Source: Papio anubis (lineage: Eukaryota > Chordata > Mammalia > Primates > Cercopithecidae). Taken from it: a stretch of 64,000 nucleotides of DNA. The notes under the pieces are model-generated. The model did not search any database, had not been told where the DNA came from, and was given only the letters and a program-made list of their open reading frames with translations. The stretch lies in the NCBI RefSeq assembly GCF_008728515.1, contig NC_044996.1:130790923-130854922 (forward strand). The letters are read 5' to 3'. Made by a program: the position numbers and the translations under genes. This document shows positions 1 through 9,630 of this stretch, one piece after another; the first letter of the stretch is position 1, and every line of letters starts with the position of its first letter.

Positions 1-79
1 GTGGCACTAATAGTGTACCATTGAATTTTCCTGCCTTCAGACAGCTTACCACCCCTGCTCCCAGCGATTGACTCAGCTC

Positions 80-520
80 TCCTTAGAAAATGATCTTTCT
101 ATATTGCAAATCTGATTACTTTATTACAATTTTAGACCCCTCAGTGGTTTCCCATAACTATAGGATAATGTCTGAACTCTTTAATATAACTTCCAAGGCT
201 TTCCCTCTGTAATTTGGTCTCTGCCTTCCCTCTTTACCCATGGTCCACCATTCTGCTGTGTGACCCAACATTTTAGCTGCATCATATGATGGCATGCCAT
301 CCTATGATATACCAAGTTTTATGGAGTTGGCATTCATTTTATGTACCCTGAATATATATATTTTTCTCTACCTGAAGTGCCCTTCCTCCCCCTTGTCTGA
401 CTGGCAAACTCCTAGTTGTATTTTAAGAACATCTTATCCTTGTTTTCCTTAACTCCACCCTCAACACCACTTAAAACATTGCCTTGAATGATATTATCTG
501 TAATGTCTATCTTCACAATA
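80..520 (+). repeat. L2-type LINE fragment (tentative)
   Basis: The text reads as the familiar diverged L2-like module: a 'gatctttct...caaatctgat' start, 'cctcagtggtttcccat', 'ggctttccctctgtaatttggtctctgcct', then 'gaagtgcccttcctcccccttgtctgactggcaaactcct'. It is heavily mutated, so it is old. No reading frame survives. The family name is from memory; an ancient LINE is the safe call. Confidence 0.5.
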
Positions 521-884
521 CATCTGGGAGCAGCATAAGAAAGAGCCATGATTCATTTATCTTTAGTATCTAAACTTGCCACAGCAAAGGGAGGAAGATA
601 AATCATGTGACCATAGTCCCAAGGTTTCAAGGAAATCATGAGGCTCTTAAAGGAGACTAAGTCACAGAGCTCTTCTTATTGTCCATTTTGCCCATTTCTT
701 TATGTTTTCTGGGGACTGGAGTCTTTAAAATTCATTGTTTCTAGCAGTCATCAGTCCTCATGGCCTGAGAACATGATGTTAATAAGAATAAGTAGAAGGG
801 TGGCTACATGAAATGTATAAGGGGCCAGTGGTCATTTTTAAACTGAAGGGAATTTTGAGAGAATGATCATGCCCTAGAGCTATG

Positions 885-1165
885 TTTTTCAAACTTTGAA
901 AAACACGATCCCCAGAAGGACATATGATTTTGTCATGACCCAGTACACACACACACACACACACACGCACACACACACACACACACACGATAAAATAAAT
1001 GGAAAAAAGTTTATGAAATACTTTCCTACATGGCACACATTCTGATATTTTCTATTCCATGTAATCGATCCTATTCTATTTTGTTTTTTAAGAAAAATCT
1101 GTTTACAACCCATGAAATGATTTCACAACTCATCAATGGGTAATGACCTGTAGTTTGAGGAATCC
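885..1165. mobile_element. hAT-type DNA transposon relic with internal CA microsatellite
   Basis: The ends are loosely inverted: 'gtttttcaaactttg' at the left and 'gtagtttgaggaatcc' at the right. The interior has 'gtcatgacccagt' and 'acaacccatgaaatgatttcacaactcatcaatgggt', phrases typical of a short non-autonomous hAT/MER element in which 'gggtcgtgaaat' recurs. It carries no transposase. The exact family is not certain. Confidence 0.45.
945..988. repeat. (CA)n microsatellite
   Basis: A 44-base CA run with one GC interruption near 967. It sits inside the hAT relic and accounts for the Cys/Val-rich open frames on the minus strand here, which are not genes. Confidence 0.95.
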
Positions 1166-1169
1166 TGTT

Positions 1170-1995
1170 ATCCAAGCGGCCTTCCTTTCACTCAGGTTCA
1201 TGGTTGTATGTGGCTGAAGATGGGCCACATCCCCAGCGGCCCTAACAGGAAACAACTGTTTGTGGGAGGGAGTGATTAATGGTTGGTGGGATCAGTATCA
1301 GCTGCTGAATAGAATTCCTTGCATTTTAAAGACCTGAAAGAAGAGTGCAATGTAGCCAAATCCTGACTCTTCCAAGAGCTGAAAAAAGTTGCCTGATTTA
1401 CAGAACCTGAACTCAGAGACTGGAACCTTTGATGACTGTTAGGTCCCAGCTACTTAGGTCACAGGGATTTGGAAGCCAATGCCATGGCACCACCATTTGA
1501 GAATGCTTCCAGCAGCCACACCCACGGTCAATCTAATCAACGTGGTGCTTCTGCTTCTGCTTCTGCTTCGGTAATTTCTACTGCTGTGGTCGTTCACTGT
1601 GCATATCAAAATGACTGACAATTATCAGCTCAGCATGTAAACAAAGCCCAAGCAGAATTTAAATCACTTACTAATGAGCAGTGGTGTTTGTCAAAAGAAC
1701 ACTGTTGTTTATTTCATTGGATTTCACATACAAAAATATTGTATTTTTGCAATCATGCCAGAGGGGAAGTGAGGAAATTAGAGATCAAGGAAGATGCAAA
1801 CAGACCAAAATGACAAGTACTATAACTTTCAAAATGTCTTAATCCAAGTTTTAAATGAAATCATGCAATTAAATTATTTAATTAATGTAGTCTAATGTTT
1901 ATTAAAGTGTTTATCTGCTGTTCCCCAAGCAGGTACAGAATACATGTGGGTTCCATACAAGACGAAACTTCAGCTAGTCAATATGTGTTTTTGAT
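1170..1995. other. Unassigned AT-moderate sequence
   Basis: I recognise no element or gene here. The only low-complexity feature is a short run of about four TTCTGC units at 1547-1570. Confidence 0.5.
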
Positions 1996-2125
1996 ACCTC
2001 CTGTATTAGTTTCCTAGGGTTGCTGTAACGAAGTACCACAAACTGGGTGGTTTAAAACAATAGAAATTTAGTCTCTCGCATTTCTGGAAGCTAGAAGTCT
2101 AAAGTCATGGTACTGGTAAAACCAT

Positions 2126-2168
<43 letters not shown>

Positions 2169-2335
2169 GAAAGCTTTAGAGGATTTTTCCTTGTGTCTTC
2201 CTAACTTGTGGCGGTTGCTGGCAATCTTTGGCTTTCTTTGGCTTGTAGATGCATCATTCCAATCTCTGCCTCTGTCTTTGCATGACATTCTTTGTGTTGT
2301 TGTCTTCACATGGCATTCTCCTGTCTGTCCCTCTC
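1996..2335 (-). mobile_element. ERVL-MaLR (MLT1/MST-type) LTR, minus strand
   Basis: It starts with 'tgtattagtttcctagggttgctgtaacgaagtaccacaaactgggtgg' in short recognisable blocks, the reverse complement of the 3' end of mammalian MaLR LTRs. It continues with 'ttctggaagctagaagtct' and the 'cttggcttgtagatgcatc' and 'cttcacatggc' blocks. A pure CT run (2126-2169) expanded inside it. Similar minus-strand LTRs occur at 11296-11727 and 23058-23402. Confidence 0.65.
2126..2169. repeat. (CT)n microsatellite
   Basis: CT dinucleotides with one TTT interruption. It lies within the MaLR LTR and generates artificial Ser/Leu- or Arg/Glu-rich frames. Confidence 0.95.
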
Positions 2336-3153
2336 AGTTTAACAGTGTTTCTGCTGGTCTAAAATTTTCAACAGTTTGTCGGCCTTCCATGAAACTCACA
2401 GGGTTCTGAGCCATTAGACATGAGTGTTCTTCATAGATCCTTCCTGGATACCCCATCAATATTCTTGGCTGCTGCTGAGATGGTTGATTGGATCCATAAT
2501 CTCTTTACCCAGCGGTTGTCTAGTCACACCCTTGATGTTCTTTCCAGAGCATACTCTGTCACGTTTTGCTGTTATCTGAATAGACTGAGAATTTTCCAGA
2601 TCATCAAGTGGTGGTTGCTTTTTACATAACAATTCTCTCCTCAATTTATCTCTTTCTTCTAGAGTCTTGCTATAAGCAGCAAGGAGAAACTAGACAACAC
2701 TTCCCATACTTTGCTTGGAAATCTCCTCAGATATCCAAATTCATTACTTACAAATTCTGTTTCCCACAAAACACTAGAACACAATTCAGCCACGTTCTCT
2801 GCCACTTTATAATAAAGGTCCCCTTTTCTCCAGTGTCCAACAATATTTTCCTCATTTGTCTGAGGCTTTACCAGAGGTACCTTTAACATTTATATTTCTA
2901 CTAGTATTCTGTTCCTGATGATGTATGTATTCTGACTTGATAGAAGCTTTCTCTACTGTGCTCCTCACTTCCCTCTGAACCCTGTCACCTTTAACATCTA
3001 TATTACTTTCAACTATCTCTTCAAGGCAATCTAGGCTTTTTCTATCAAGCTCTTCAAAATTCTTCCAGCTTCTACTCATTACTCAATTCCAAAGCCACTT
3101 CCACATTTTTAGATATTTGTTACAGCAGCACCTCACTTCCCAATACCAAGATC
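2336..3153 (-). mobile_element. Probable ancient LTR-retrotransposon internal sequence, minus strand
   Basis: Blocks such as 'caaggcaatctaggctttttctatca', 'ttactcaattccaaagccacttccacattttt' and 'agcagcacctcacttcccaatacca' match a widely dispersed primate repeat that I recall next to MaLR-type LTRs. Short minus-strand frames (2456-2644, 2659-2889, 2852-3079) remain, each broken by stops. It lies between two LTR-like segments of the same orientation, which fits an internal region. This is inference and no enzyme motif is visible. Confidence 0.35.
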
Positions 3154-3902
3154 TGTATCAGTCAGGGTTTGCCAATGAAACAGAACTAATATGATACATA
3201 CACATCCATATCTATACCTGTATATCTTTATATCTTAATGATACTGGTGGGCTAGAGGAGGTCCCCAGACACTGGTGGGACCTCAACCCTGGCCAGTGTC
3301 CGGGTCCTTGACAACTTTGCAAGAAGGAATTTAAAGACAAGTCAGAAAATAGTGAAAGTATGGAGATTTTTTGCAAAGCAAAATACACACTCAAGAAAGG
3401 GGGGTGTGAGAGTACTCAAGAGAGTGAGTTGCACCAACAGTGTTTGGGGCTTCTATCTTTATGGGTTTCTTTAACCGCGGGGTGGAATATTCATAAACAT
3501 TTCTGGAAAACTGTTAAGATTTCTCAGAACTGTGGTGCCACCCGTTTTTGTACCAAATATGAGTGTTCCTGGAACAATCATGGTGCTGGCAGATAAGTGG
3601 TTTAGTATGTTAATGAGCATATAATGAGGTTCTAGGTGAAACCTAGGTTAATTCTAGTGCCATATTCAGTCCAGTTGCTCCAGCCAGCATAGTCCACATC
3701 CTGTTTTTTAGGATCTAATTGGCCCTTAGCTTATGCAGCAATTTCACCAGTTTCCTTTTTGTCATGTGAAACTGCTGCCTGGAATTTTCTATTCTCTTAA
3801 TCATGTCTACAAAATACCTTCACATCAGCATCTAAATTGGTGTTTGATTAAATAACTGGTTACTATAGCCTAGCCAAGTTGACAAGAAAACCCTAACCAT
3901 CA
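3154..3902 (-). mobile_element. LTR-type repeat, minus strand, split by an insert
   Basis: The left end is 'tgtatcagtcagggtttgcc' and the right end is 'gccaagttgacaagaaaaccctaaccatca', the two ends (reverse complemented) of the dispersed family that starts TGATGGTTAAT and ends in ...CTGACTAATACA. The plus-strand copy at 5445-6234 is the same family. Here only about 85 and 105 bases of the ends remain, separated by an unrelated block (3241-3794). Confidence 0.55.
3241..3794. mobile_element. Inserted LTR-like block
   Basis: It interrupts the LTR at 3154-3902. 'TCTTAAT' occurs at both junctions and may be a target duplication. The interior has 'gaaagtatggagattttttgcaaagcaaaatacacactcaag' and 'ggtggaatattcataaacatttctgg', which resemble a retroviral solitary LTR. 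I cannot name the family, and the expected TG...CA ends are not clear. Confidence 0.35.
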
Positions 3903-4158
3903 CACCCCCAAAGTCAGACTTTATCACGTTCTATCATGAATTATCAAGCATCTCATCCTTTATAGGCTCAAACTCTTCATTATTTATGCTTTTATTTATA
4001 AGTTTTCAACTTCATACTTAGCCAGAAGTCTCTTATATTTGTTTTGTTTTATATCTTTGTTTTAGACTACATATGATTTTGAAAATGCAATGTATTAAAT
4101 ACTCTCCTTTTGGGTATCATACCTCTATGTAACACATATTACTTATTTCTTTGTATTA
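3903..4158. other. Unassigned AT-rich sequence
   Basis: T-rich unique-looking DNA. I see nothing identifiable. Confidence 0.5.
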
Positions 4159-4174
4159 AGAAAAGCATTTTGAA

Positions 4175-4453
4175 GGCCGGGCACGGTGGCTCACGCCTGT
4201 AATCCCAGCACTTTGGGAGGCTGAGGTGGGTGGATCACGAGGTCAGGAGATCGAGATCATCCTGGCTAACACAGTGAGACCCCATCTCTACTAAAAATAC
4301 AAAAAATTAGCCGGGTGTGGTGACAGGTGCCTGTAGTCCCAGCTACTTGGGAGGCTGAGGCAGGAGAATGATGTGAACCCAGAGGCGGAGCTTGCAGTGA
4401 GCCGAGATTGCGCCACTGCACTCCAGCCTGGGTGACAGAGTGATACTCTGTCT

Positions 4454-4485
<32 letters not shown>

Positions 4486-4495
4486 AACCCAGAAA
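4175..4495 (+). mobile_element. AluY-type element
   Basis: A full dimeric Alu from 'gccgggcacggtggctcac' through 'ctgggtgacagag', with a poly(A) tail of about 30. It is flanked by a 16-base target duplication with one mismatch, AGAAAAGCATTTTGAA at 4159-4174 and AGAAAAGCATCTTGAA at 4496-4511. AluY features include 'gaggcggagcttgcagtgag'. The 94-residue minus-strand frame here is Alu-derived. Confidence 0.95.
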
Positions 4496-4683
4496 AGAAA
4501 AGCATCTTGAATTTTAAAAAGTTCTTTAATGATACTGAGTTTTTTATCATAGGAAGTTTTCACACCCACTTGCATGATATGGTATAACATTATGGCTGAC
4601 AAATTGCCCATCACAGGGCTGTGTGCTTGCTTGCTAAGGTCTTAGAGTTATAAGAGACACAAGAGTGGATGCATATGATAGAG

Positions 4684-4799
4684 GAAACACTTGGCTACCC
4701 ATTGGAATCACCTAGGGAGCTTTTACTCATTGCATACCAAGTCAAAAAGGCTAGGGGTGGTAGCCAGTATACGTATTTTTTTAAAGCTCCTGAGATGTG
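4684..4799. mobile_element. Short hAT/MER DNA transposon fragment
   Basis: 'ttggctacccattggaatcacctagggagctttt' followed by 'gtatttttttaaagctcctgag' is the head and tail pattern of a palindromic hAT-Charlie MER element. It is degraded and truncated. Confidence 0.45.
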
Positions 4800-4901
4800 G
4801 TTTTAAAATATATCCACAAATTCTTTAATATTCCTTTCTTCAAGAAGCAAAACCTAACCCCTCGCTCCTTGAGAGTGGGTTGGATTTAGTGACTTGTTTC
4901 T

Positions 4902-5215
4902 TTTTCTTTTTGTTTTGTTTTCTTTTTTTTTTTTTTGATGGAATCTCACTCTGTTGCCCAGGCTGGAGTATAGGGGCATGGTCTTGGCTCACTGCAACCT
5001 CGTCCTCTCAGGTTCAAGCGATTCTCCTGTCTCAGCCTCCTGAGTAGCTGGGATCACAGGTGCACACCACCACACCTGGTTAATTTTTATATTTTTAGTA
5101 GAGATGGGGTTTCACCATGTTGGCCTGGCTGGTCTCGAACTCCTGACCTCAGGTGATCCACCCACCTTGGCCTCCCAAAGTGCTGAGTTTACAGGTGTGA
5201 GCCACATGCTCAGCC
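4902..5215 (-). mobile_element. AluS/J-type element, minus strand
   Basis: A full-length Alu read as T-tract, 'gatggaatctcactctgttgcccaggctgg' ... 'gtgagccacatgctcagcc'. It is flanked by a perfect 15-base duplication TAGTGACTTGTTTCT (4887-4901 and 5216-5230). It inserted into the MLT1-type LTR. Confidence 0.93.
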
Positions 5216-5444
5216 TAGTGACTTGTTTCTAACATGAGAATATGATGGTGGTGACTGTGTGTGATTTCCAAACCTTGGTCGCAAAACATATTGAGACTTC
5301 TATTTGGTTTTCTTTCTTAGATCACATGTTTTGGGGAAAGTCAGCCAACATGCCATGAGGACACTCAAGCAGCCCTAGGAGGAGTCCTACCTTGCAAAGA
5401 TCTGAGGCCTCCTGCTAACAGCCAGCAAGCAATTAAGGTCTTTG

Positions 5445-5900
5445 TGATGGTTAATTGTATGTGTCAACTTGACTAGGCTAGATATTTGGTCATACATTAT
5501 TCTCTGTGTGTATGTGAGAGTATTTTCAGATGAGATTAACATTTGAATCAGTAGGCTGAGTAAAGCAGATTGCCCTCCTAATGTGGGTGGGCCTCATCTG
5601 ATCGATTGAAGACCTAAGTAGAACAAAAAGGCTGAGTAAGATGGAACTACTTCTACCCGACTACTTGAAGTGAAACATTGGTCTTTTCCTGCCTTAGAAC
5701 TCCAACTGCCAGCTTTTGGACTGGAGTCAACACCACCAGCTCTTCTGGTTCTCAGGTCTTCAGACTTGGACTGGAACTACATCATTGGCTCTCCTGGATC
5801 TCCAGCTTGCTGACTGCAGATCTTGGGACTACTCAGCTTCGATAATCATCTAAGTGAGTCAGTTCCTTATAATAAATCTCTCTCTCTCTCTGTATATATA

Positions 5901-5931
<31 letters not shown>

Positions 5932-6234
5932 GTACTTAGAATTGCCTTTCCAGCAATATATGTAATATATATAACATATTATATATATTATATATGTTAT
6001 ATATATATAGAATCAATAGAAAAAAACATAAAACCATATATATATACATATATATATACATATATATATACATATATATATACATATATATACATATATA
6101 TGTATATATATCCTATTGGTTCTGTTTTTCTGGAGAACTCTGAGTAACACAGCTTTCTACCAACAGCCACGTTGGAAACCCTACATACACATATCCTATT
6201 GGTTCTGTTTTTCTGGAGAACTCTGACTAATACA
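5445..6234 (+). mobile_element. LTR (TGATGGTTAAT...TAATACA family) nested in MLT1
   Basis: It begins 'tgatggttaattgtatgtgtcaacttgac', contains 'gtgggtgggcctcatctgatc' and 'ttccttataataaatctctctc' (polyadenylation-like), and ends 'tctggagaactctgactaataca'. The tail region was expanded by a TC/TG/TA microsatellite and by an 83-bp tandem duplication that includes both the LTR end and flanking MLT1 sequence. The LTR class is well supported; the family name is left open. Confidence 0.65.
5876..6110. repeat. Compound TC/TG/TA microsatellite and AT-rich palindromic tract
   Basis: (TC)n then (TG)n then (TA)n at 5876-5932, followed by alternating TATATACA units at 6038-6108. Many segments are self-complementary. 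The 97-residue Tyr/Ile-rich plus-strand frame here is a microsatellite artefact. Confidence 0.9.
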
Positions 6235-6462
6235 GCTTTCTACCAATAGCCACGTTGGAAACCCCAGTCAAGCCTTCAGATGACTAAAGCCTGAACTGAC
6301 ATCTTGACTGCCAATGTGCAAGAGATGCTGAGCCAGAACTCCCAGCTAAGCTACCTCTAAATTCCTGACCCACAGAAAGTATGTGAGACAGTAAGTGCTC
6401 ATTGTTTTAAGCCACCAAGTTTTGTGGTAATTTGTTATGCAGCAATAGGTTACTACAACCGT

Positions 6463-7844
6463 AGGTGATTCCAACGTGTAGCCAAGCTTAAGGACCATGG
6501 CCTTAGTCTTCTGTCAATAAAAATCATGAAATATCTGCCTTTTAGGCACTCAAAGGGATCTTAACCACTTATTTGTATTATAAGGCACCTATCAAATGTC
6601 TAGCTGAAGCAACAGATCTGTAGTGCTACCTCTTTTTCACTCCTTAATATTTTCCAGTTTCATACTCATGTCCCATCAAACCCTCTATCAGCAAGCTGTA
6701 TGGCTGGATCATATCGCATTGATGTCCCTTTCTTCTGTGCACTCAGAATTGCCTCTCCAGCTCCAATAATTCTGTTCTGTTGTGTTTGTGGTGTAGACAT
6801 CTTTGTGTTTGGGACATAATATTGTTCTAAATATCTCTGCTTGTTTGAAACTTTCCCCTTGATTTTCAGAAGAAAATTTCACAGGAAAAATAACAGAAGT
6901 CATTAAACACAAATTCCCTCAATTGTCTTGTCATCCAACTGCATTTGCATGCAATCTTTCTTCTCCTCTAGCTGTTACATTTGAAGTCATGTCCCCCTTT
7001 TATAGGTGAATCTTTTCACCTGTGCTGTGCATCACATGCTGTCTCCTCAAGGGCTACTCTGCATCTTCACCCTTTTCTTCTCTTCTGGCTGCTTCTCATT
7101 AAAATTACTCATGATTTAAGACCATTAAAGACTGGCTTCTCTCCGCAGCTACACTATAGTCTTCTAGAAGTCAAGGGCAGTGTATTGTCAATGAAAGTGC
7201 ATGAAATATATGAATGAATGCATTAATTTTGAAAGCATTGCAACATTTAATGGAATACAGAGTTACTCTTTGCTAGTGTCTACCCCAAAATTTGTATTTC
7301 ATTTTGTTGAAATGAAAAACTAAGATGAAAATTAAAGCCTTTTCTCCAGAGATGTAGTAGAAGGATTGAACAAATGTACTAGATTTAAAAGAGAGATGTA
7401 TCTGACTGGTGGTCAGCTACCAATTTGGCTACCTAATGACCACTTGACAGCCTTTAAAGCATCATGTTGAAATTGAAAAGCTGGTGATCCAGGAGATCCT
7501 TTCTCTTATTGCTGCCTAAGTGTTCTTGACTTCTCACTTCTCTTTATCTGTAGGGTCAAAAAGGCATGTTCACTCAAAGAGCCTAATGAAATGTTTTCTA
7601 GGAAGCCACATAGCAGCTATTGTCAGGTAAAAGAATCACTATAGCAGAGTGGCTACGGTCCTTCTCGATCACACCTTTTATTACTTTCCCCTTTTGGAAT
7701 ATAAACTACAAATAAGCTACATTGGATTTTTTCCATCACACCCAATATTGTACCTATTCTCTCCCCACTCTACAGGCTTTTTCTGGATGAGCCCACCTAC
7801 TGAAATGACTGTGTGACTTAGAAAAGGTCAGCAAGACACAGAGG
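6463..7844. other. Unassigned sequence
   Basis: Mostly unique, AT-rich. No recognised repeat, splice-flanked exon or RNA gene. Small open frames (6709-6912 minus, 6981-7217 plus) have no family signature. Confidence 0.5.
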
Positions 7845-8030
7845 GAAAAGCATAGGCTTCACATTTAGTGAGAGTTAGTTGAATCCTGGCTCTGCAGCTT
7901 ACTAGCTATGTGGCTTCTGGAAAGTTACTTAATCTCCCAGAATCTCTCAGGGTCTTCAGTAAAAATAATGTATAGCTCAGAGTTGCCATGGACATTAAAT
8001 GAAATAATTTTGAAAAACATTTATTATGTT
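7845..8030 (+). repeat. MIR SINE, plus strand
   Basis: 'gaatcctggctctgcagcttactagctatgtggcttctggaaagttacttaatctc' follows the MIR core ('tggctctgccacttactagctgtgtgacc...aagttacttaacctc'). It is diverged, as expected for a pan-mammalian SINE. Confidence 0.75.
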
Positions 8031-8146
8031 GGCAGTTTAATTGTCTTCCATATTCATGATGACTTCCAAAATATATGTAGCTCCAATTTTCTCTTTAGAT
8101 TCAAACCCATGATTCCAACTGCATATCTCAAAGGCATCTCATTTTC

Positions 8147-8437
8147 TTTTCTTTTTTTTTTTTTTTGAGACGGAGTCTCACTCTGTCGCCCAGGCTGGAG
8201 TGGAGTGGCTGGATCTCAGCTCACTGCAAGCTCCACCTCCCAGGTTTACGCCTTTCTCCTGCCTCAGCCTCCCGAGTAGCTGGGACTATAGGCGCCTGCC
8301 ACCTCGCCCGGCTAGTTTTTTGTAGTTTTTAGTAGAGACGGGGTTTCACCGTGTTAGCCAGGATGGTCTCCATCTCCTGACCTCGTGATCCGCCTTCCAA
8401 AGTGCTGGGATTACAGGCTTGAGCCACCGCGCCCAGC
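8147..8437 (-). mobile_element. AluYRa-type element (Old World monkey)
   Basis: A full Alu on the minus strand, flanked by CTCATTTTC at 8138-8146 and 8438-8446. Reverse-complemented, it shows 'gctgagatccagccact', 'aaaaaactagccgggcgagg' and 'gtggctcaagcctgtaatcc'. These are changes I recall as defining the cercopithecid AluYRa lineage and as absent from human AluY. It is the best species-level marker in the window. Confidence 0.85.
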
Positions 8438-8449
8438 CTCATTTTCAAC

Positions 8450-9060
8450 ATAGTGACTCAACTCATTATTTTACCTTTCATCCTTTCCCCTCTGGTGTTC
8501 TTTAGTTTAATAGCAACATCACAGCCACCCAACATAAAAACTTTTACATCATCTTCCATCTTTCATCATTCTTTCTTTCAGTCTTCATCTCCAGGATCTG
8601 TCAGTCAGCAAACTCTGTTGATTCTGCCTCTAAGATACGTTAAAAATCAAAACTCTCCTCCTCCCCACATCTACTGCCTTGGCTGGGGCTGTCTTTGACT
8701 CTTCAACCTGGACCATTACCTAGCTGTATGTAAACAGTATGTAAGTATCTGCTTACATACAAGACACATTTTTAACAGTGTCCTAGAGCCTACAAAAAAC
8801 AAACAAACAAAAACCAGACAAACAAATAAGAGCAAATTTAGCAGGTCATATGAAATCTTCCATGTTCTGGCCTCAACTCACTTTGTAACCTCATTACCCA
8901 TAAATAACTGCTGTCCTCTCATCTCCTGCCCTTCCACACTTCCCACTCCATCCCCTTCTTCAACCCAAATATTGCTACTTCCATGCCCCTTCTGACTCCT
9001 GACTCCATCAAATACAAGTTACCTCCTCTTCCTCTATTATTGCAAAGCATATTTTATCTA
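8450..9060 (+). repeat. L2-type LINE fragment (tentative)
   Basis: 'ctgttgattctgcctctaagatacgtt', 'ctactgccttggctggggctgtc' and 'gaaatcttccatgttctggcctcaactcac' follow the same ancient LINE text as the copies near position 80 and 59140. It is strongly diverged, with an A-rich interruption near 8795-8825. Confidence 0.5.
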
Positions 9061-9282
9061 GCACTACTTTAAAAAAAGAAAAATCACACTCCACTTTGCT
9101 TGGCTTCTGTGTTCAACTCAAGATGGGAGTTTCATCTTTGTCCTCTCTCTATGTGTGTTAACTCAGTATTTGATTTCTGTTTAGTGAATGAACAGCTTCA
9201 GACATTACAGAGTTAGAGATTAATTGAATTTCTTGCTCACTGACACAGAAAATATTGCTATTGGATTTTGAAAATTTGATCT

Positions 9283-9630
9283 TTTTTTGTAACAGCTTTA
9301 TTGAGATATAATTCACATACCATATAGTTCACTCATTTAGAGTATACAATTCATTGGTTTTAAGTATATTCACAGAGTTATGCAGCCATTACTATAATCA
9401 ATTTTAGAACATTTTCATTGCCCCTAAAGAAATCCTATACCCTTTAGCTTATACTGCTAAGCAGCTGCCAATCTACTACACATTTGCTAACTCTGGACAT
9501 TTCATATTAATGGAACCATACAATATCTGGTCTTTTATAATTGGCTTCTTTCACTTAGCATAATGTTTTCAATGTTCATTCATGTTACAGCATGTGTCAA
9601 TACTTCATCCCTTTTTATGGCTCAATGTAT
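9283..9630 (-). mobile_element. L1M-type 3' fragment, minus strand
   Basis: 'aacagctttattgagatataattcacatacc', 'catatagttcactcatttagagtataca' and 'cttctttcacttagcataatgtttt' are the reverse complement of the 3' end of old L1M elements. It is 5'-truncated with no coding capacity. Confidence 0.85.

Larger units (their letters stand above)
4800..6462 (+). mobile_element. MLT1-type LTR, plus strand, twice interrupted
   Basis: Three separated pieces read as one ERVL-MaLR LTR: 4800-4887 ('ccttgagagtgggttggatttagtgacttg'), 5231-5444 ('catgaggacactcaagcagccctaggaggag', 'gaggcctcctgctaacagccagca') and 6235-6462 ('agtcaagccttcagatgac', 'ttgttttaagccaccaagttttgtggtaatttgttatgcagcaat'). An Alu sits in the first junction and another LTR in the second. 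Both are therefore younger than this element. Confidence 0.75.

Noticed and set aside
1547..1570. Short TTCTGC repeat as a possible coding repeat
   Set aside because: Only about four units, no open frame context, and common as a minor simple repeat.
7845..8030. tRNA-like core
   Set aside because: It is the tRNA-derived head of a MIR SINE. It does not fold as a tRNA gene by eye, and similar copies recur through the window.
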